From: an uncultured Anaerolineae bacterium
Lineage (GTDB): Bacteria; Chloroflexota; Anaerolineae; J036; Brachytrichaceae
DNA: 64,000 nucleotides
NCBI GenBank assembly: GCA_937927775.1
Contig: CALBEF010000031.1
Span: 97,085 to 161,084, forward strand
Reading direction: 5' to 3'
Positions 35,101 to 43,993 of this stretch are shown in pieces. The notes under the pieces are model-generated. The model ran no database searches, was not told the origin of the DNA, and saw nothing but the letters and a program-made list of their open reading frames with translations. Position 1 is the first letter of the stretch. Each line of letters starts with the position of its first letter. The position numbers and the translations under genes were made by a program.

Positions 35101-38100
35101 CCCGTGGCTGAAACCACGCCGCCGGCTGTGACATGCAAGGTATAGGTCAACCACTCGCCGGCCTGCGTCAGCGCAGGCGTAAAGGACTTGACGATCTGCA
35201 AGGTGGGATATCCCAGATGCACGTTTGTGGTATCGCTGATTGGGCCGTAATGGCGGATCGCATCGCTGCCCGTCGGCGGCAGGCTGGACCAGCGGAGGGC
35301 GGCTTGATTGACCACATCCACGCCGGCCGGCGCCTCATCGGCGACGGCTACGCGATACCGCACTTGCAGCACACTGCCAGGCGGCAGAGCAAGGTCGAGG
35401 CTGAAGGTAATCAGCAGCGCGCCGCTGAGCGCATCCCAGGTCATGGTGTAGCTCGCCGAGGGGATGGGGCTGCCATCGAGCGTCAGGCTGAAAACGTCTG
35501 GCGGGACAGTGCGCAGGGCCGGCGGCAGCGTGTCGCTGAAGCGCAATCCATACGCTGCAGAGACCGTCGCGCTCGTCGCGTTGGTGATCGACACACTGTA
35601 GGTGAGGGTCTGGCCGGCGCCGACGGTGCTGCTGGTCGGCGGGTCGCTGGCCTTGACCAGCGTGAGCGCCGGCTCGGCGACGACGATCTGTGTTTCATTC
35701 GACGGCGCTGGCCCGCCGGCTTCGTGCTGCATGATCGCCACATTCGTGATGACCTGGCCGGCCAGCGCGCCCAGCGGGCTGGAAAGCGCGGCTGTGACGG
35801 TGATGTGGCGTTGTTCGCCGGCCGGGATGGCAGGATACGTGACGGTAAAGGCGCTGCCCGAAATGAACACCGTACCGTCGGGGCCGTCGATCACGCCAGA
35901 CAATTGCAGGCGCGGCGGAATGTGGCCGGCGTCCAGCGCGTCGGTGACGGTCACAGCATACAGGGTGGCGCTGATCGGGGAGGCCGGCACAAGCAGTGTG
36001 TACGTAACCAGCGCGCCCAGGGTGGCGGTCGGCGGCGGGGTGAAGACCACTTCCTTGCGGATGCCGGGGTTGACCGTTTGCGCGCCGGCTGCGTGCGAGC
36101 CGCCGTTGTAAGGCCGGGTGATGGTGGTCGGCTGGGTGTCGCTCAACCAGGCATCGTAGCGCAAAGCCGCCTCATTCAACAGTGTGGTGTTGGCCGTGAT
36201 CCAGTCGGCCACCCGGGTCACGATGGTGAGTGTGAGCGCTGTGTGCTGCAAGGGGCTATACGGCACGGTCGGCGTCAGATGATCGATGAGCCATGTCAGC
36301 ACGCCGGTGGCGCCGGGGATGGGCGCAGGCTGCGCCAGCACCAGCGAGCTGACAGGCGCGTTGCCGGTCAATGTGTACGTCACCAGGCTCAGCCCGTTCG
36401 GCAGCGTGTCCGTCACGAGCAGATCGAAGCCCGGCCAGCGCGACTGGTTGGAAATGGTCAGGGTGAATGTCAGCAGATCGCCGGCGCCCACGAAGCACCC
36501 TGCGCGATGAATGCGCGTCACCAGCGCGTCGTCGAACAGACAGGCGCCGGCGGCGCAGTTGTTGGCATAGAACCCGACCGATCCCGCGCCGTGCGGCGTG
36601 TTGTCAACAACATCGAAATAGAGCTGGCCATCCACGTAAGCGCGGATGCGCAGGCCGCCTGCCACCTCGCTGACCTGCGCCTCCAGGTGATACCAGCGGT
36701 TGGTTATCGGCGCAAAGGTTGTTGTCACAGCCAGTTGAGCGAAGGTTCCTGCGGTCACTTTCTGCAATTCCAGATTTGTGCCGCCGTCGTTCTGGCGCAG
36801 GCGCAACAGATAGTAATTGTTCGGTGTGTGGCGGAAGACGATGCCGCGACTCGATGTGGTATCCGATGCCCACACGAGGGCGCTGTAGCTGAATTCAGAG
36901 GCCGCGAAGCTGCTGCGCGCCAGAATCGCGTTGGTCGCCGCGCCCCCTGTCCGTTGCGCTACGCCGTTGGCATTGTTCCATGTGCCGGCGATTGCCGTCC
37001 AGCCAGCCGGCGGACTGGCGCTCGCGCGATTGAAGTGATCCTGCATCAACGTCGCGTCACAGCCTGTCGCGGTTGTGGCCGTCTTGCCCAGATGCAGCAA
37101 CGGTTCCTGCACGGCTACCGGCGATGTGTCTGAGAGCACAGTCGTCTGTCCATCATCCAGCAGACTCATACGGAGGGTGTTCGTCAGCGCCGCGCCGTCG
37201 AACACGGCGGGGATATTTTGAACAACAGCCGTCAGCACGCCGTCAATGCTGAGCGCGCCCGTCAACGTGCCGAGATTCCACACCACGTTGCCGGCGTTAT
37301 ACAAAGCCGGCGCGCTGCCCGGCGGCGCATTCGAGACAGTGAACGGGCCGCCCTGGTCTCCATCAATGTCCCAGGTGTACGTCAATGCCGCCGAGACATA
37401 CCCCAGGCCGGCCGGCAAGGCGTCGGTCAGAATCACCGACTCGAAGATGTTTTCCACATCGCTGGAGTAGAAGGTGAAGGTGAAGACCAGCAGACTGCCC
37501 ACGGTCGCCGTCTGTAGCGCCGGCCCTTTGTCAAACACGTCGCCGAGTGTGACGTAGGCGATGTCGCTCGCCGCAGCCGAAACACATCCACTGCCGCACG
37601 CGGAGGTGGCTGTAATGACGTTGCGGTTTGCGCCGCTGCTGGTGACAACCGCCGTCACCAGGGATGTGAACACGCCGCCCGGCGCCAGCGACGGTAACGA
37701 CCAGGTGATGATATTGCCGCTCACCACGCCGCCGTTGCTGGCTGTCAGGCTGACAAAGGTCGAGCCGGCCACATCTGTGATCACCACGTTGAACGCTGCG
37801 CCCGACCCGGTGTTTGTCAAGCGCACCGTCCAGGTCACAGTCTGGCCGGCGACGCCGACTTGAGACGTGGGCGCCTTATCCAGTGTCAGAACCGGCGTCA
37901 GGACGGTCAGCGTCAGGGAAGCCGAAGCGGTGTAGCTCGCTGTGTCGGGGCAGTCTGGAGTATCGTCGTCGTAGCGCAAAACAGCGCTGAAAGCGCCGGA
38001 GGGAACGACACATGCGCCGCTCACCGTGTTGTTGCGCAGCTCAAGGGTGAGCGTTGTCAGGCCGCTGGGCAGCACTCCCCAGGTGTAGACCACCGTGCCG

Positions 38101-41100
38101 CCCAGATCGACGACGCTGGACGGCGGTGTGCTGGCGAGAATGGCGCCACTCAAGACATAGCCCGTGGGCAACGTATTGGTCAGCGCCACGTTGTAAGCCG
38201 GCGGGCCATCGTTGTTGAGCGTCACCGTGACCACGCCGCCGCACACGTTGAGCGCAGCCGGCGCGATCGAGGTGCCGATGCCGGGTTGATCGAACACAGG
38301 CCGGGTGCGCACACGCACGGTTTGCGCCGGCAATGAGAGGCGACATCCATCCGGGCATCCCCAGCTCACCTGCGCCGTGTTGATCGTGTCTGTGATGGCG
38401 CACCCATTGGGCGCGCTCACCACCGTGGTGAGGGTGAGCGCCACGCTCTGGTTTGGATTGAGCAAAGGAATCGACCACGTCAACACGCCGCCCAGGTCGC
38501 CCGGCAGCGCGCCGGTGAAACCGGGCGTCGCCGTGATCAGGATCAGATTGGCCGGCAGCGTGTCGGTCACGACCAGCAATTGAGCCGGCGCAGCCGCAGG
38601 GCCATTCGCAACCGTCACTGTGAACACCAGCGTCTCCCCCGGCTCTGCATACAGGTAGGTATTGGAAGGCGACGTGCGGCTCAGGTTTTGACCGATTTTG
38701 TCAATCGAGATATCAGCCTTGCGCGCCGTCATCAGGAAGAACGATGAATCCGTCAGATACGGATTGCCGCAGGTGTCACGATAGGCGGTCTGCACGCGCA
38801 ATTGCCCGCCATCAAATGCGCAGGTGGCGCGCACGACAAAACGCACATACACCGTCTCTCCTGGCCGCACGCGCGATAAGAGCGCATCGAGCGGGGCGCC
38901 GTTGGCGGCGCTCCACCCCAGCGACAGTCCGCTGATAGCCGGGTCAGGGCCGGCCTGCCATTGGATGGTGTCCGTGCTGACCTCGGTGCTGCCCATGACG
39001 TAAGACAGGCCGGCCGGCAACGTTTCCGTCAACACGGCGTCGTACACGCTCAGCAGGCCGGCGTTGCGCACCGTCATGGTCACGGTGCGCGTGAAACAGG
39101 TGTCGATCGGTGAAAGGGTCTGATTGGTGTTGAGCAAAACCGTGGGGGGCAGCTCCACCACCGAGACGATGGGGCCGCTCGCCTGACAGGTCTGCCCCAG
39201 ACAGCCCTGTGTTTGCAACAGACGATTGGTCAGATCATTGCAGCCGATGATTTCTGCCGTGTAACGGATGGTCAGCGTCTCTTTGGGTTGCACGGCCGGA
39301 ATCAGCCATGTCACCAGATGAGTCGAAGTGATCATGCCGATGCCGCTGGTCGCGCCGAGGGATGAGGTGATCGTGGCGGTGACAAATTGCAGACCGCTGC
39401 CCAGTTGATCGGTCAGCACAACGCTGTAAGCCGGGCCGGCGCCGGTGTTTTTGGCGATCAATGTCCAGGTAACCAGGTCGCCCTGGGCGTAGATGATCTC
39501 CGGGAACTTGGTGAGCAATGACAAAGGCCCATAGGCAGGCGGCGCGGCCAGGGTTCCCCCGGCGCTGCAACTCTGGCGGTACACATCGTTGTCAGCGCAC
39601 AGGCTGTCATAGTGAACAGCAGCTTGAAAGGGCGCAGGGCCGCTGGCGCAGCGCAGTTGGACGCGCAGGAGGACGGTGGCGGTGACTGCGCTGGTGAACG
39701 CATCGGCGTAGAACCAGTGATATCCCAGGGCGTCGGTCTGGGTCAAAACGGGCTGCGCGCCTCCAAAACCGAGCACATCGAGAACGGCATAGGTGGTGGT
39801 GGGGACATCGATGACAGCATCGTATGCGCCCACGGTGGAGGTGCGCTGCGCCGTCAGCGTCAGGGTGTAGACGCCGCAGGAGGCCACATTGGGCGGCAGT
39901 CCGGTCGCTGCCAGCGTCATGCGCGGCGCTTGTGTTTCAACCAGCGCGCCCTGTTCCAGAACACCGTCGGCGGCGCAGAAACCGTTGCCGGCAACCCCCA
40001 GATCCAAATAGGACCAGTCATACCAGGTGAAATCCTGGCAGGCTGAGGTTTCACTCACATTCGTGGTGTAGGTGATGATGAGCGTAGCGCCGGCGATGTC
40101 CGGGTTGCACGGCGGCGTGATGTTTGAAATCACCAGCGCGCTGCCGACTACTGCTTCTGAGAACGTCGCGCTGCACGAGATTGGCCCGTTGCCAACCCAC
40201 ACTGTCGCCAAACCGGGCGTGTAGGTTTGGTAAGCCAGGCTCTCCGTGAAGATCAGGCTGCTCCAGGTCGGGGTGACAACGAAGGCGCTGCCAAACGTGT
40301 AAACGTTGGTGAACGTCAGCGCGGAGGCCGCGCACACTTCGGCCGGCCCGGACACGGACTTGCTGCCGCGCGCTTCCGGTTCATCGCATTGAATCTGCGT
40401 GGTGGCCCGGGCGGTTGCCGTCTGCAAACAGTTCTGGCAGTCGCTGGCAGTGGCTGTGATGATGTTGGTCACCGGCAGGCCACACAGCGCGCAGCCCTGG
40501 GGCGCATCGACGATGGCAAAGACAGGCGTCAACACGGCGCTGCCGCTCAGCGTCCACGTGATAAACGTGTTGCCGCCTTGCGTGACGGTGACGCCGCCCG
40601 CCGGATCGAGCACAATCAGGCCAGCCGGCGCCTGGTCTGTCACGATGATATTGCCGGTGATGCCGCTGGCGTTTACTGTGACGACGGACGTGATCGGCTG
40701 GCCGCGATAAATGGCCGGCGGCATGGTCTTGCTGACGCTCAATTCGCCGGGGGCATTGCTCATCTGCCAGGAGGTCATTTGCGGGATCTCTGTGTACGGG
40801 AAGTGGCAGGCATCCTGATATTGCAGATCAAAGTTGAACTCGCCCTGGCGCGCGGCGGCGCAGATGTTGGCCGGCGCAGTGAGCGTAAACACAAGGGTGT
40901 GCGTCTGCCCCGGGGGGATGTCCGGCAACTGGAACGCGCCGCCGCTGTACGACGCCGGCGCAGCAACGCTGACCTGAAATGGCGCGAAGGTGGCCGCCAG
41001 CGTGGGCGAAATGGCCGCGCCATCGCCCGTGTTCGTGATGGGAATGGTGAACACCCCAAAGCCGGCGCAATAAGGCAGGTCGAACGCGGGCAAGGCATAA

Positions 41101-42155
41101 TCGAGATTGGGGAAGCGCGGCCGCAGGTCGATACTGGCTTTGGCCTGCTGGGGCGCCTGGCAGGTCTGGCCTTCGCAACCCCACGTCGCCACCGCCAGAT
41201 TATCCAGGCCGGCGCAGCTCATCACCTGCGCGGCAATCGTGAAGCTGCGCGACTGGCCGACGGGGATGGACACAAACGACGTGCTGGTTAGTCCTGCCAC
41301 CCACTGCAAGCCCGGCCCCAGTGTATCCGTCACGCGCGCGTTGTACACCGTCCCATAACCCGTGTTGTTGACGTAGACCGTCCAGGTCACAACATCGCCC
41401 AGCGCGGCCTGAGCGATTGCCGGCTCTTTCAGCACCGTAATAGCGCCGGGATTGACCACGTATTCGGCGAATTTGACAATCGGAGGATAGCTGTCCTGAG
41501 TCAGTGTGACGATGATCTGTCCGGACACCGCGCTGCACACCGAGGAAAATACGGCGGTCAATGAAAGGGTTGCGTTGGGCGCCACGCTCGGAATGTTGAA
41601 CACCTGGGGCGAAGGGGACAGGCCGGGCGGCGCTGCCACCACGACACTGACTCCTGTGGTCGTCACAGCATCGTTCACCGCTATCACACTCACGGTCAGC
41701 GGATCACATTGATTGATCGTATCGGGTGACACGGTGACTGTGATCTGATTCGGGTAGATGGTGTGATGCCCGGTATCGTCTGCGCCGGGCGCGACAGGAT
41801 CGAGTTGCGCAGGAGCGCCCACGGCCAGGCTGCCTGTGGCCGGAGTGAACCAGGCTGGCAGCGCGCCTGGCGCGATATCGGCGACCATTGAAGCATTTGG
41901 CGCCTCCCCCGCATCATCATCAGCGGAAGCGGCAAGCTGGCCGGTGGCCGGCGCCGCAACAAACCAATCGGGCAGCGCCTGCGCCGCATACTCGACGCGC
42001 CCGGCTGAACGCGCAGGAGCAGCAGCGCCCGCAGGCTGGGGCAGCAACAACCAGGCAGGCCCCTGAACCGACATGGCAGCCAGCGCCATAATCGCGCGCA
42101 ACACAAGCATTGGCAAACGGAAACGTGGATCAGCAGGATGATGATGGCTAAACAC
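32181..42155 (-). CDS. Giant secreted DUF11-repeat surface protein
   Basis: A ~3,324-residue exported protein with an N-terminal hydrophobic signal (MLVLRAIMALAAMSV after a short His/Arg lead). It has a short duplicated motif (ALPDWFVAAPATGQLAAS and ALPAWFTPATGSLAVG), then about 22 DUF11-type Ig-like repeats of 110-160 residues, counted by eye from recurring LTYTLxVTNTG and VTDTLPxG blocks. Between repeats ~12 and ~13 (36.5-37.05 kb) a LamG/concanavalin-like domain of about 190 residues is inserted (DHFNRASASPPAGWTAIAGT, FRHTPNNYYLLRLRQNDGG). A fibronectin-like domain and the tail PYRAWLPVVRAE end it. N-terminal repeats contain many Cys pairs, later ones few. Start: GTG at 42155 with AGGAGG four bases upstream; ATG at 42110 is the alternative. 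Probably an adhesin or S-layer-like stalk. Confidence 0.9.
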   Translation of the reverse strand: MFSHHHPADPRFRLPMLVLRAIMALAAMSVQGPAWLLLPQPAGAAAPARSAGRVEYAAQALPDWFVAAPATGQLAASADDDAGEAPNASMVADIAPGALPAWFTPATGSLAVGAPAQLDPVAPGADDTGHHTIYPNQITVTVSPDTINQCDPLTVSVIAVNDAVTTTGVSVVVAAPPGLSPSPQVFNIPSVAPNATLSLTAVFSSVCSAVSGQIIVTLTQDSYPPIVKFAEYVVNPGAITVLKEPAIAQAALGDVVTWTVYVNNTGYGTVYNARVTDTLGPGLQWVAGLTSTSFVSIPVGQSRSFTIAAQVMSCAGLDNLAVATWGCEGQTCQAPQQAKASIDLRPRFPNLDYALPAFDLPYCAGFGVFTIPITNTGDGAAISPTLAATFAPFQVSVAAPASYSGGAFQLPDIPPGQTHTLVFTLTAPANICAAARQGEFNFDLQYQDACHFPYTEIPQMTSWQMSNAPGELSVSKTMPPAIYRGQPITSVVTVNASGITGNIIVTDQAPAGLIVLDPAGGVTVTQGGNTFITWTLSGSAVLTPVFAIVDAPQGCALCGLPVTNIITATASDCQNCLQTATARATTQIQCDEPEARGSKSVSGPAEVCAASALTFTNVYTFGSAFVVTPTWSSLIFTESLAYQTYTPGLATVWVGNGPISCSATFSEAVVGSALVISNITPPCNPDIAGATLIITYTTNVSETSACQDFTWYDWSYLDLGVAGNGFCAADGVLEQGALVETQAPRMTLAATGLPPNVASCGVYTLTLTAQRTSTVGAYDAVIDVPTTTYAVLDVLGFGGAQPVLTQTDALGYHWFYADAFTSAVTATVLLRVQLRCASGPAPFQAAVHYDSLCADNDVYRQSCSAGGTLAAPPAYGPLSLLTKFPEIIYAQGDLVTWTLIAKNTGAGPAYSVVLTDQLGSGLQFVTATITSSLGATSGIGMITSTHLVTWLIPAVQPKETLTIRYTAEIIGCNDLTNRLLQTQGCLGQTCQASGPIVSVVELPPTVLLNTNQTLSPIDTCFTRTVTMTVRNAGLLSVYDAVLTETLPAGLSYVMGSTEVSTDTIQWQAGPDPAISGLSLGWSAANGAPLDALLSRVRPGETVYVRFVVRATCAFDGGQLRVQTAYRDTCGNPYLTDSSFFLMTARKADISIDKIGQNLSRTSPSNTYLYAEPGETLVFTVTVANGPAAAPAQLLVVTDTLPANLILITATPGFTGALPGDLGGVLTWSIPLLNPNQSVALTLTTVVSAPNGCAITDTINTAQVSWGCPDGCRLSLPAQTVRVRTRPVFDQPGIGTSIAPAALNVCGGVVTVTLNNDGPPAYNVALTNTLPTGYVLSGAILASTPPSSVVDLGGTVVYTWGVLPSGLTTLTLELRNNTVSGACVVPSGAFSAVLRYDDDTPDCPDTASYTASASLTLTVLTPVLTLDKAPTSQVGVAGQTVTWTVRLTNTGSGAAFNVVITDVAGSTFVSLTASNGGVVSGNIITWSLPSLAPGGVFTSLVTAVVTSSGANRNVITATSACGSGCVSAAASDIAYVTLGDVFDKGPALQTATVGSLLVFTFTFYSSDVENIFESVILTDALPAGLGYVSAALTYTWDIDGDQGGPFTVSNAPPGSAPALYNAGNVVWNLGTLTGALSIDGVLTAVVQNIPAVFDGAALTNTLRMSLLDDGQTTVLSDTSPVAVQEPLLHLGKTATTATGCDATLMQDHFNRASASPPAGWTAIAGTWNNANGVAQRTGGAATNAILARSSFAASEFSYSALVWASDTTSSRGIVFRHTPNNYYLLRLRQNDGGTNLELQKVTAGTFAQLAVTTTFAPITNRWYHLEAQVSEVAGGLRIRAYVDGQLYFDVVDNTPHGAGSVGFYANNCAAGACLFDDALVTRIHRAGCFVGAGDLLTFTLTISNQSRWPGFDLLVTDTLPNGLSLVTYTLTGNAPVSSLVLAQPAPIPGATGVLTWLIDHLTPTVPYSPLQHTALTLTIVTRVADWITANTTLLNEAALRYDAWLSDTQPTTITRPYNGGSHAAGAQTVNPGIRKEVVFTPPPTATLGALVTYTLLVPASPISATLYAVTVTDALDAGHIPPRLQLSGVIDGPDGTVFISGSAFTVTYPAIPAGEQRHITVTAALSSPLGALAGQVITNVAIMQHEAGGPAPSNETQIVVAEPALTLVKASDPPTSSTVGAGQTLTYSVSITNATSATVSAAYGLRFSDTLPPALRTVPPDVFSLTLDGSPIPSASYTMTWDALSGALLITFSLDLALPPGSVLQVRYRVAVADEAPAGVDVVNQAALRWSSLPPTGSDAIRHYGPISDTTNVHLGYPTLQIVKSFTPALTQAGEWLTYTLHVTAGGVVSATGVVVTDAVPFNTTYVACSPAPCGVSGAVVSWTLGVLSIGESRQVTLVVAVNSPLPNGTLLTNTGYVTSTEGVTDTDTVTTPVGSLPQLSLVKSSLDPNGAPVRPGDVLSYTIVVVNLGNATASNVTVSDVAPANTTYVPGSIAGGDSASDAASPLLIWGINALLPNTPVTLSFAVTVNLPLTNGLTLVNSAVVTSTETPTPTSAIVTDSLVSGHTLAIHKRASPSAVEAGAWLTCTIVYTLTGDEPVDGIVISDTTPDHTTFVSASPAPSSDPGAGNAGAIVWQFGPPPLLPPASGVTQVTGVLTVVLQVNRPLISGTQIVNTAFLSDTTGLTDTHTVTTPVSSSHALDVSKHVEPAGPAQAGTLLTYTLRYTVTGNQPALGVLLTDTLPPSVTLQSCAPACVVSGQTLTWSLGALDPITTSAVQVVVRVNSNTPSGTLLLNLAAIGDSSGLTDTDQITTPVVVEAQIRLSKSVAPAVAAPGGMLTYTLLVTNTGPGDAQNVVVTDTLPALLNLVGADPAPAGVSGGSGSPTHITWTLGALPAGASAMLTVTAQVSNLAPAGAILTNTAIVTTSTPGDDPLDNTGTVTTPVTATAELVLRKHNSAETGGPAVVVPGAPLTYTLIVTNLGPHPAWNVIVTDALPVGIIYQSATPAPDHVAGSVLRWSLGILAPGQSVSITVRVTVSPAVMLTVPLTNTAVTTTDTPGDNPSNNTDDSPVTPIGPSVAIRKTLVGADLDDVAPNYVTFTIRITNTGPSAIARLPVEDEFDTDLLSYTLAVPAPDDVSPGLLVWDDLTAPAPHGFGSPLAPGHSVVITVTFRVISDIVTTVNVARVREGGRDVYDNLTNMPEDDAEVINVPTAVTLRLFAVAGVHQLDVRLIWETETEQDNFQFNLYRSAVNAPAQAVLVGSVPAAMSGALGASYAVTDTVPAPGVWWYWLADVDTSGRETMHQPPVQARVGSVPYRAWLPVVRAE

Positions 42156-42204
42156 ATGGCCTCCTGTGCGCGATGACGGCGCGCGAGTTGAACAGCGGGT
42201 TATC

Positions 42205-43854
42205 TCAGGGGATGCGCTCAAGAATCGTATTTGGAGGGAGGTAATCTGTCGCGGATTCGCCGATGTAAGACCAGGCAATATCGCCATCCGCGTCGATCAC
42301 GAACACTGCCGGCGCGGCAAGCCCGTCTCCGAACAGATTGAACACACCGAAGGCTTCACTCGCGGCGTGCTCATCGTCGGCCAGCACCGGGAAGGTCAGC
42401 CGGCCCAGCTCGCGTGTCGCTTTGGCCTGGCTTGCGCTCTGCGCAGCCACCGCCAGCACAACGGCGTTCCGTGACCGGAAAAGATCGTAGGCGGCCTGCA
42501 CGGCCGCAAGATGCTGCTGGCAGGAGCCACAGCCGGCGCTGCGGTAAAACAACACCACAACCGGCTGACCCCGGTAGTCGGCCAGCGACACAACCCGACC
42601 GGTGTCATCGGGCAGCGCCAGCGCGGGGGCCGGCCGGCGCGGCGCAGTTGGCGGCGCAGTTGGCGGCGCGAGCAGCGGCGCAACATACTCGGCCAGTTGC
42701 GCGCGTGTCAACACCCCCACATGCCGGCGCTGCATGTTTCCCGCAGCGTCGAAGATCACTGTCGTGGGGATGCCAACGACCTGGTAGCGGGCGGCCACTT
42801 CGCCCTGAGTGTCCAGCAACAGCGGGTAGTCGATGTTGTTGGCCTGCGCAAAAGCGCGCACGGTCGCGGCGTCCTCGCGCAGGTTTACACCCAGCACCGT
42901 CACGCCGCGCTCACGGTAGGCGCGGGCAAACTCAGCAAAGTCAGGTGTTTCAGATCGACAGGCCGGACACCACGAGGCCCACACATTGACCACAACCACC
43001 TGGCCGCGCAGCTCGCTCAAAGTAATGATTTGCCCTGTTAGATCAGGAAGCGCAAAATCGAACGGGGTGCTCGGCGACGCAGCGGACGCGGTCTGCGGCG
43101 TTGGCAAGGCAGTGGCAGTCGCAGGCGCTGTAGCAATTGGCGTCAGCCGCGCATCGGGCCTGGCCGGCGCCAGCACGAGCGGCGTCGAAGCGTGAGGTGT
43201 GGCGGGTGAAATGGAGGCGGCCTGCTCGACAAAGGCCAGTGGCGTGTCGGCTGCCAGGTCTGTATAAACACTGACGCGCGCCTGTTTGCGCTGCTGGCTC
43301 AGCCAGGTGGACGCCGCTTCAGCAGAAACAAAACGCTTCAGATAGGTCTCCACAATCAACAGGCGACGAATGGCCTCTATCGCTTGCGCGCGGCTAAGGC
43401 CGGATCGGGACAGTGCTTCCTCAAATTGCGCGTTGCTGGCTCCCCAACGCGCCAGCAGATCTGTCAGGCGCGCTTCCGCCTGTGTCGGCGTGGCAAAGAC
43501 ACCGGCTTCACGGGCTGCGCGCAGCGCCAATCGCTCGTTCACAAGCCGCTGCAGGGCCGGCTCGACCGCCGGGGGTGGTTGGCCGGCCAGGATGCTCATC
43601 GCCACATCCAGCGCATAGGCGCGCCGCCATTCTTCACGACCAATGGTTTCGCCGTTGACATTTGCAACCGCATCAGGCCCTATCTGCTCGCCGTCGTCTG
43701 CGGGCAATGCCGGACTGGTGACGGGCAGCAATTGTCGCATCGGCGACGGCGCAGGCGCGCATCCTGCCAGCCCGGCAGCAAGAGAGGCACTCAACCATAG
43801 CACAGTGACGCCAGTCCATGCAGTTGTTAGGCGTAGTGACGATTTATGCGTCAT
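42205..43854 (-). CDS. Three-domain lipoprotein: SurA-like + TlpA thioredoxin + peroxiredoxin-like
   Basis: A 549-residue lipoprotein (lipobox LAGC, Cys at 32). Residues ~65-200 resemble the SurA/PrsA N-terminal chaperone region (ANVNGETIGREEWRRAYALD, LVNERLALRAAREAGVFATP). After a Pro/Thr-rich spacer, ~265-400 is a TlpA/ResA-type thioredoxin domain with VNVWASWCPACRSETPDF (CPAC redox pair) and cis-Pro VVGIPTTVIFD. A second spacer leads to ~420-545, an AhpC/TSA-like domain with VLFYRSAGCGSCQQHL (CGSC). It lies 49 bp upstream of the giant repeat protein, whose early repeats carry many Cys, so disulfide formation, isomerisation or reduction plus folding of that protein is a reasonable inference. 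The ATG at 43854 was chosen; a TTG is 27 bases upstream. Confidence 0.9.
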   Translation of the reverse strand: MTHKSSLRLTTAWTGVTVLWLSASLAAGLAGCAPAPSPMRQLLPVTSPALPADDGEQIGPDAVANVNGETIGREEWRRAYALDVAMSILAGQPPPAVEPALQRLVNERLALRAAREAGVFATPTQAEARLTDLLARWGASNAQFEEALSRSGLSRAQAIEAIRRLLIVETYLKRFVSAEAASTWLSQQRKQARVSVYTDLAADTPLAFVEQAASISPATPHASTPLVLAPARPDARLTPIATAPATATALPTPQTASAASPSTPFDFALPDLTGQIITLSELRGQVVVVNVWASWCPACRSETPDFAEFARAYRERGVTVLGVNLREDAATVRAFAQANNIDYPLLLDTQGEVAARYQVVGIPTTVIFDAAGNMQRRHVGVLTRAQLAEYVAPLLAPPTAPPTAPRRPAPALALPDDTGRVVSLADYRGQPVVVLFYRSAGCGSCQQHLAAVQAAYDLFRSRNAVVLAVAAQSASQAKATRELGRLTFPVLADDEHAASEAFGVFNLFGDGLAAPAVFVIDADGDIAWSYIGESATDYLPPNTILERIP

Positions 43855-43935
43855 GGCATAGTGGGGCCAGCAGGATGGCAATTAAAAGTCGATCAAAAGA
43901 GGCTCGCCGGATCAATGACAGCTTTAAGAGCCTGG

Positions 43936-43944
43936 ATTATAGCA
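43936..43944 (-). promoter_or_regulatory. Extended -10 promoter candidate for the surface-protein operon
   Basis: The minus strand reads TGCTATAAT, a perfect TGnTATAAT extended -10; no good -35 at 17 bp (which extended -10 promoters can tolerate). Transcription would start near 43929, about 75 bases before the three-domain lipoprotein gene, and could run through five genes to the sortase. Confidence 0.6.
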
Positions 43945-43993
43945 GTCAGCGCATATTTCACGCCGGCAGAACCAATTTGATTGGTATGGCGGT

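Noticed and set aside
32332..41712. Many 100-660 codon plus-strand frames antisense to the giant DUF11 protein
   Set aside because: They are low-complexity Arg/Gly/Val-rich mirror frames of the repeat units and have no ribosome-binding sites or family motifs.
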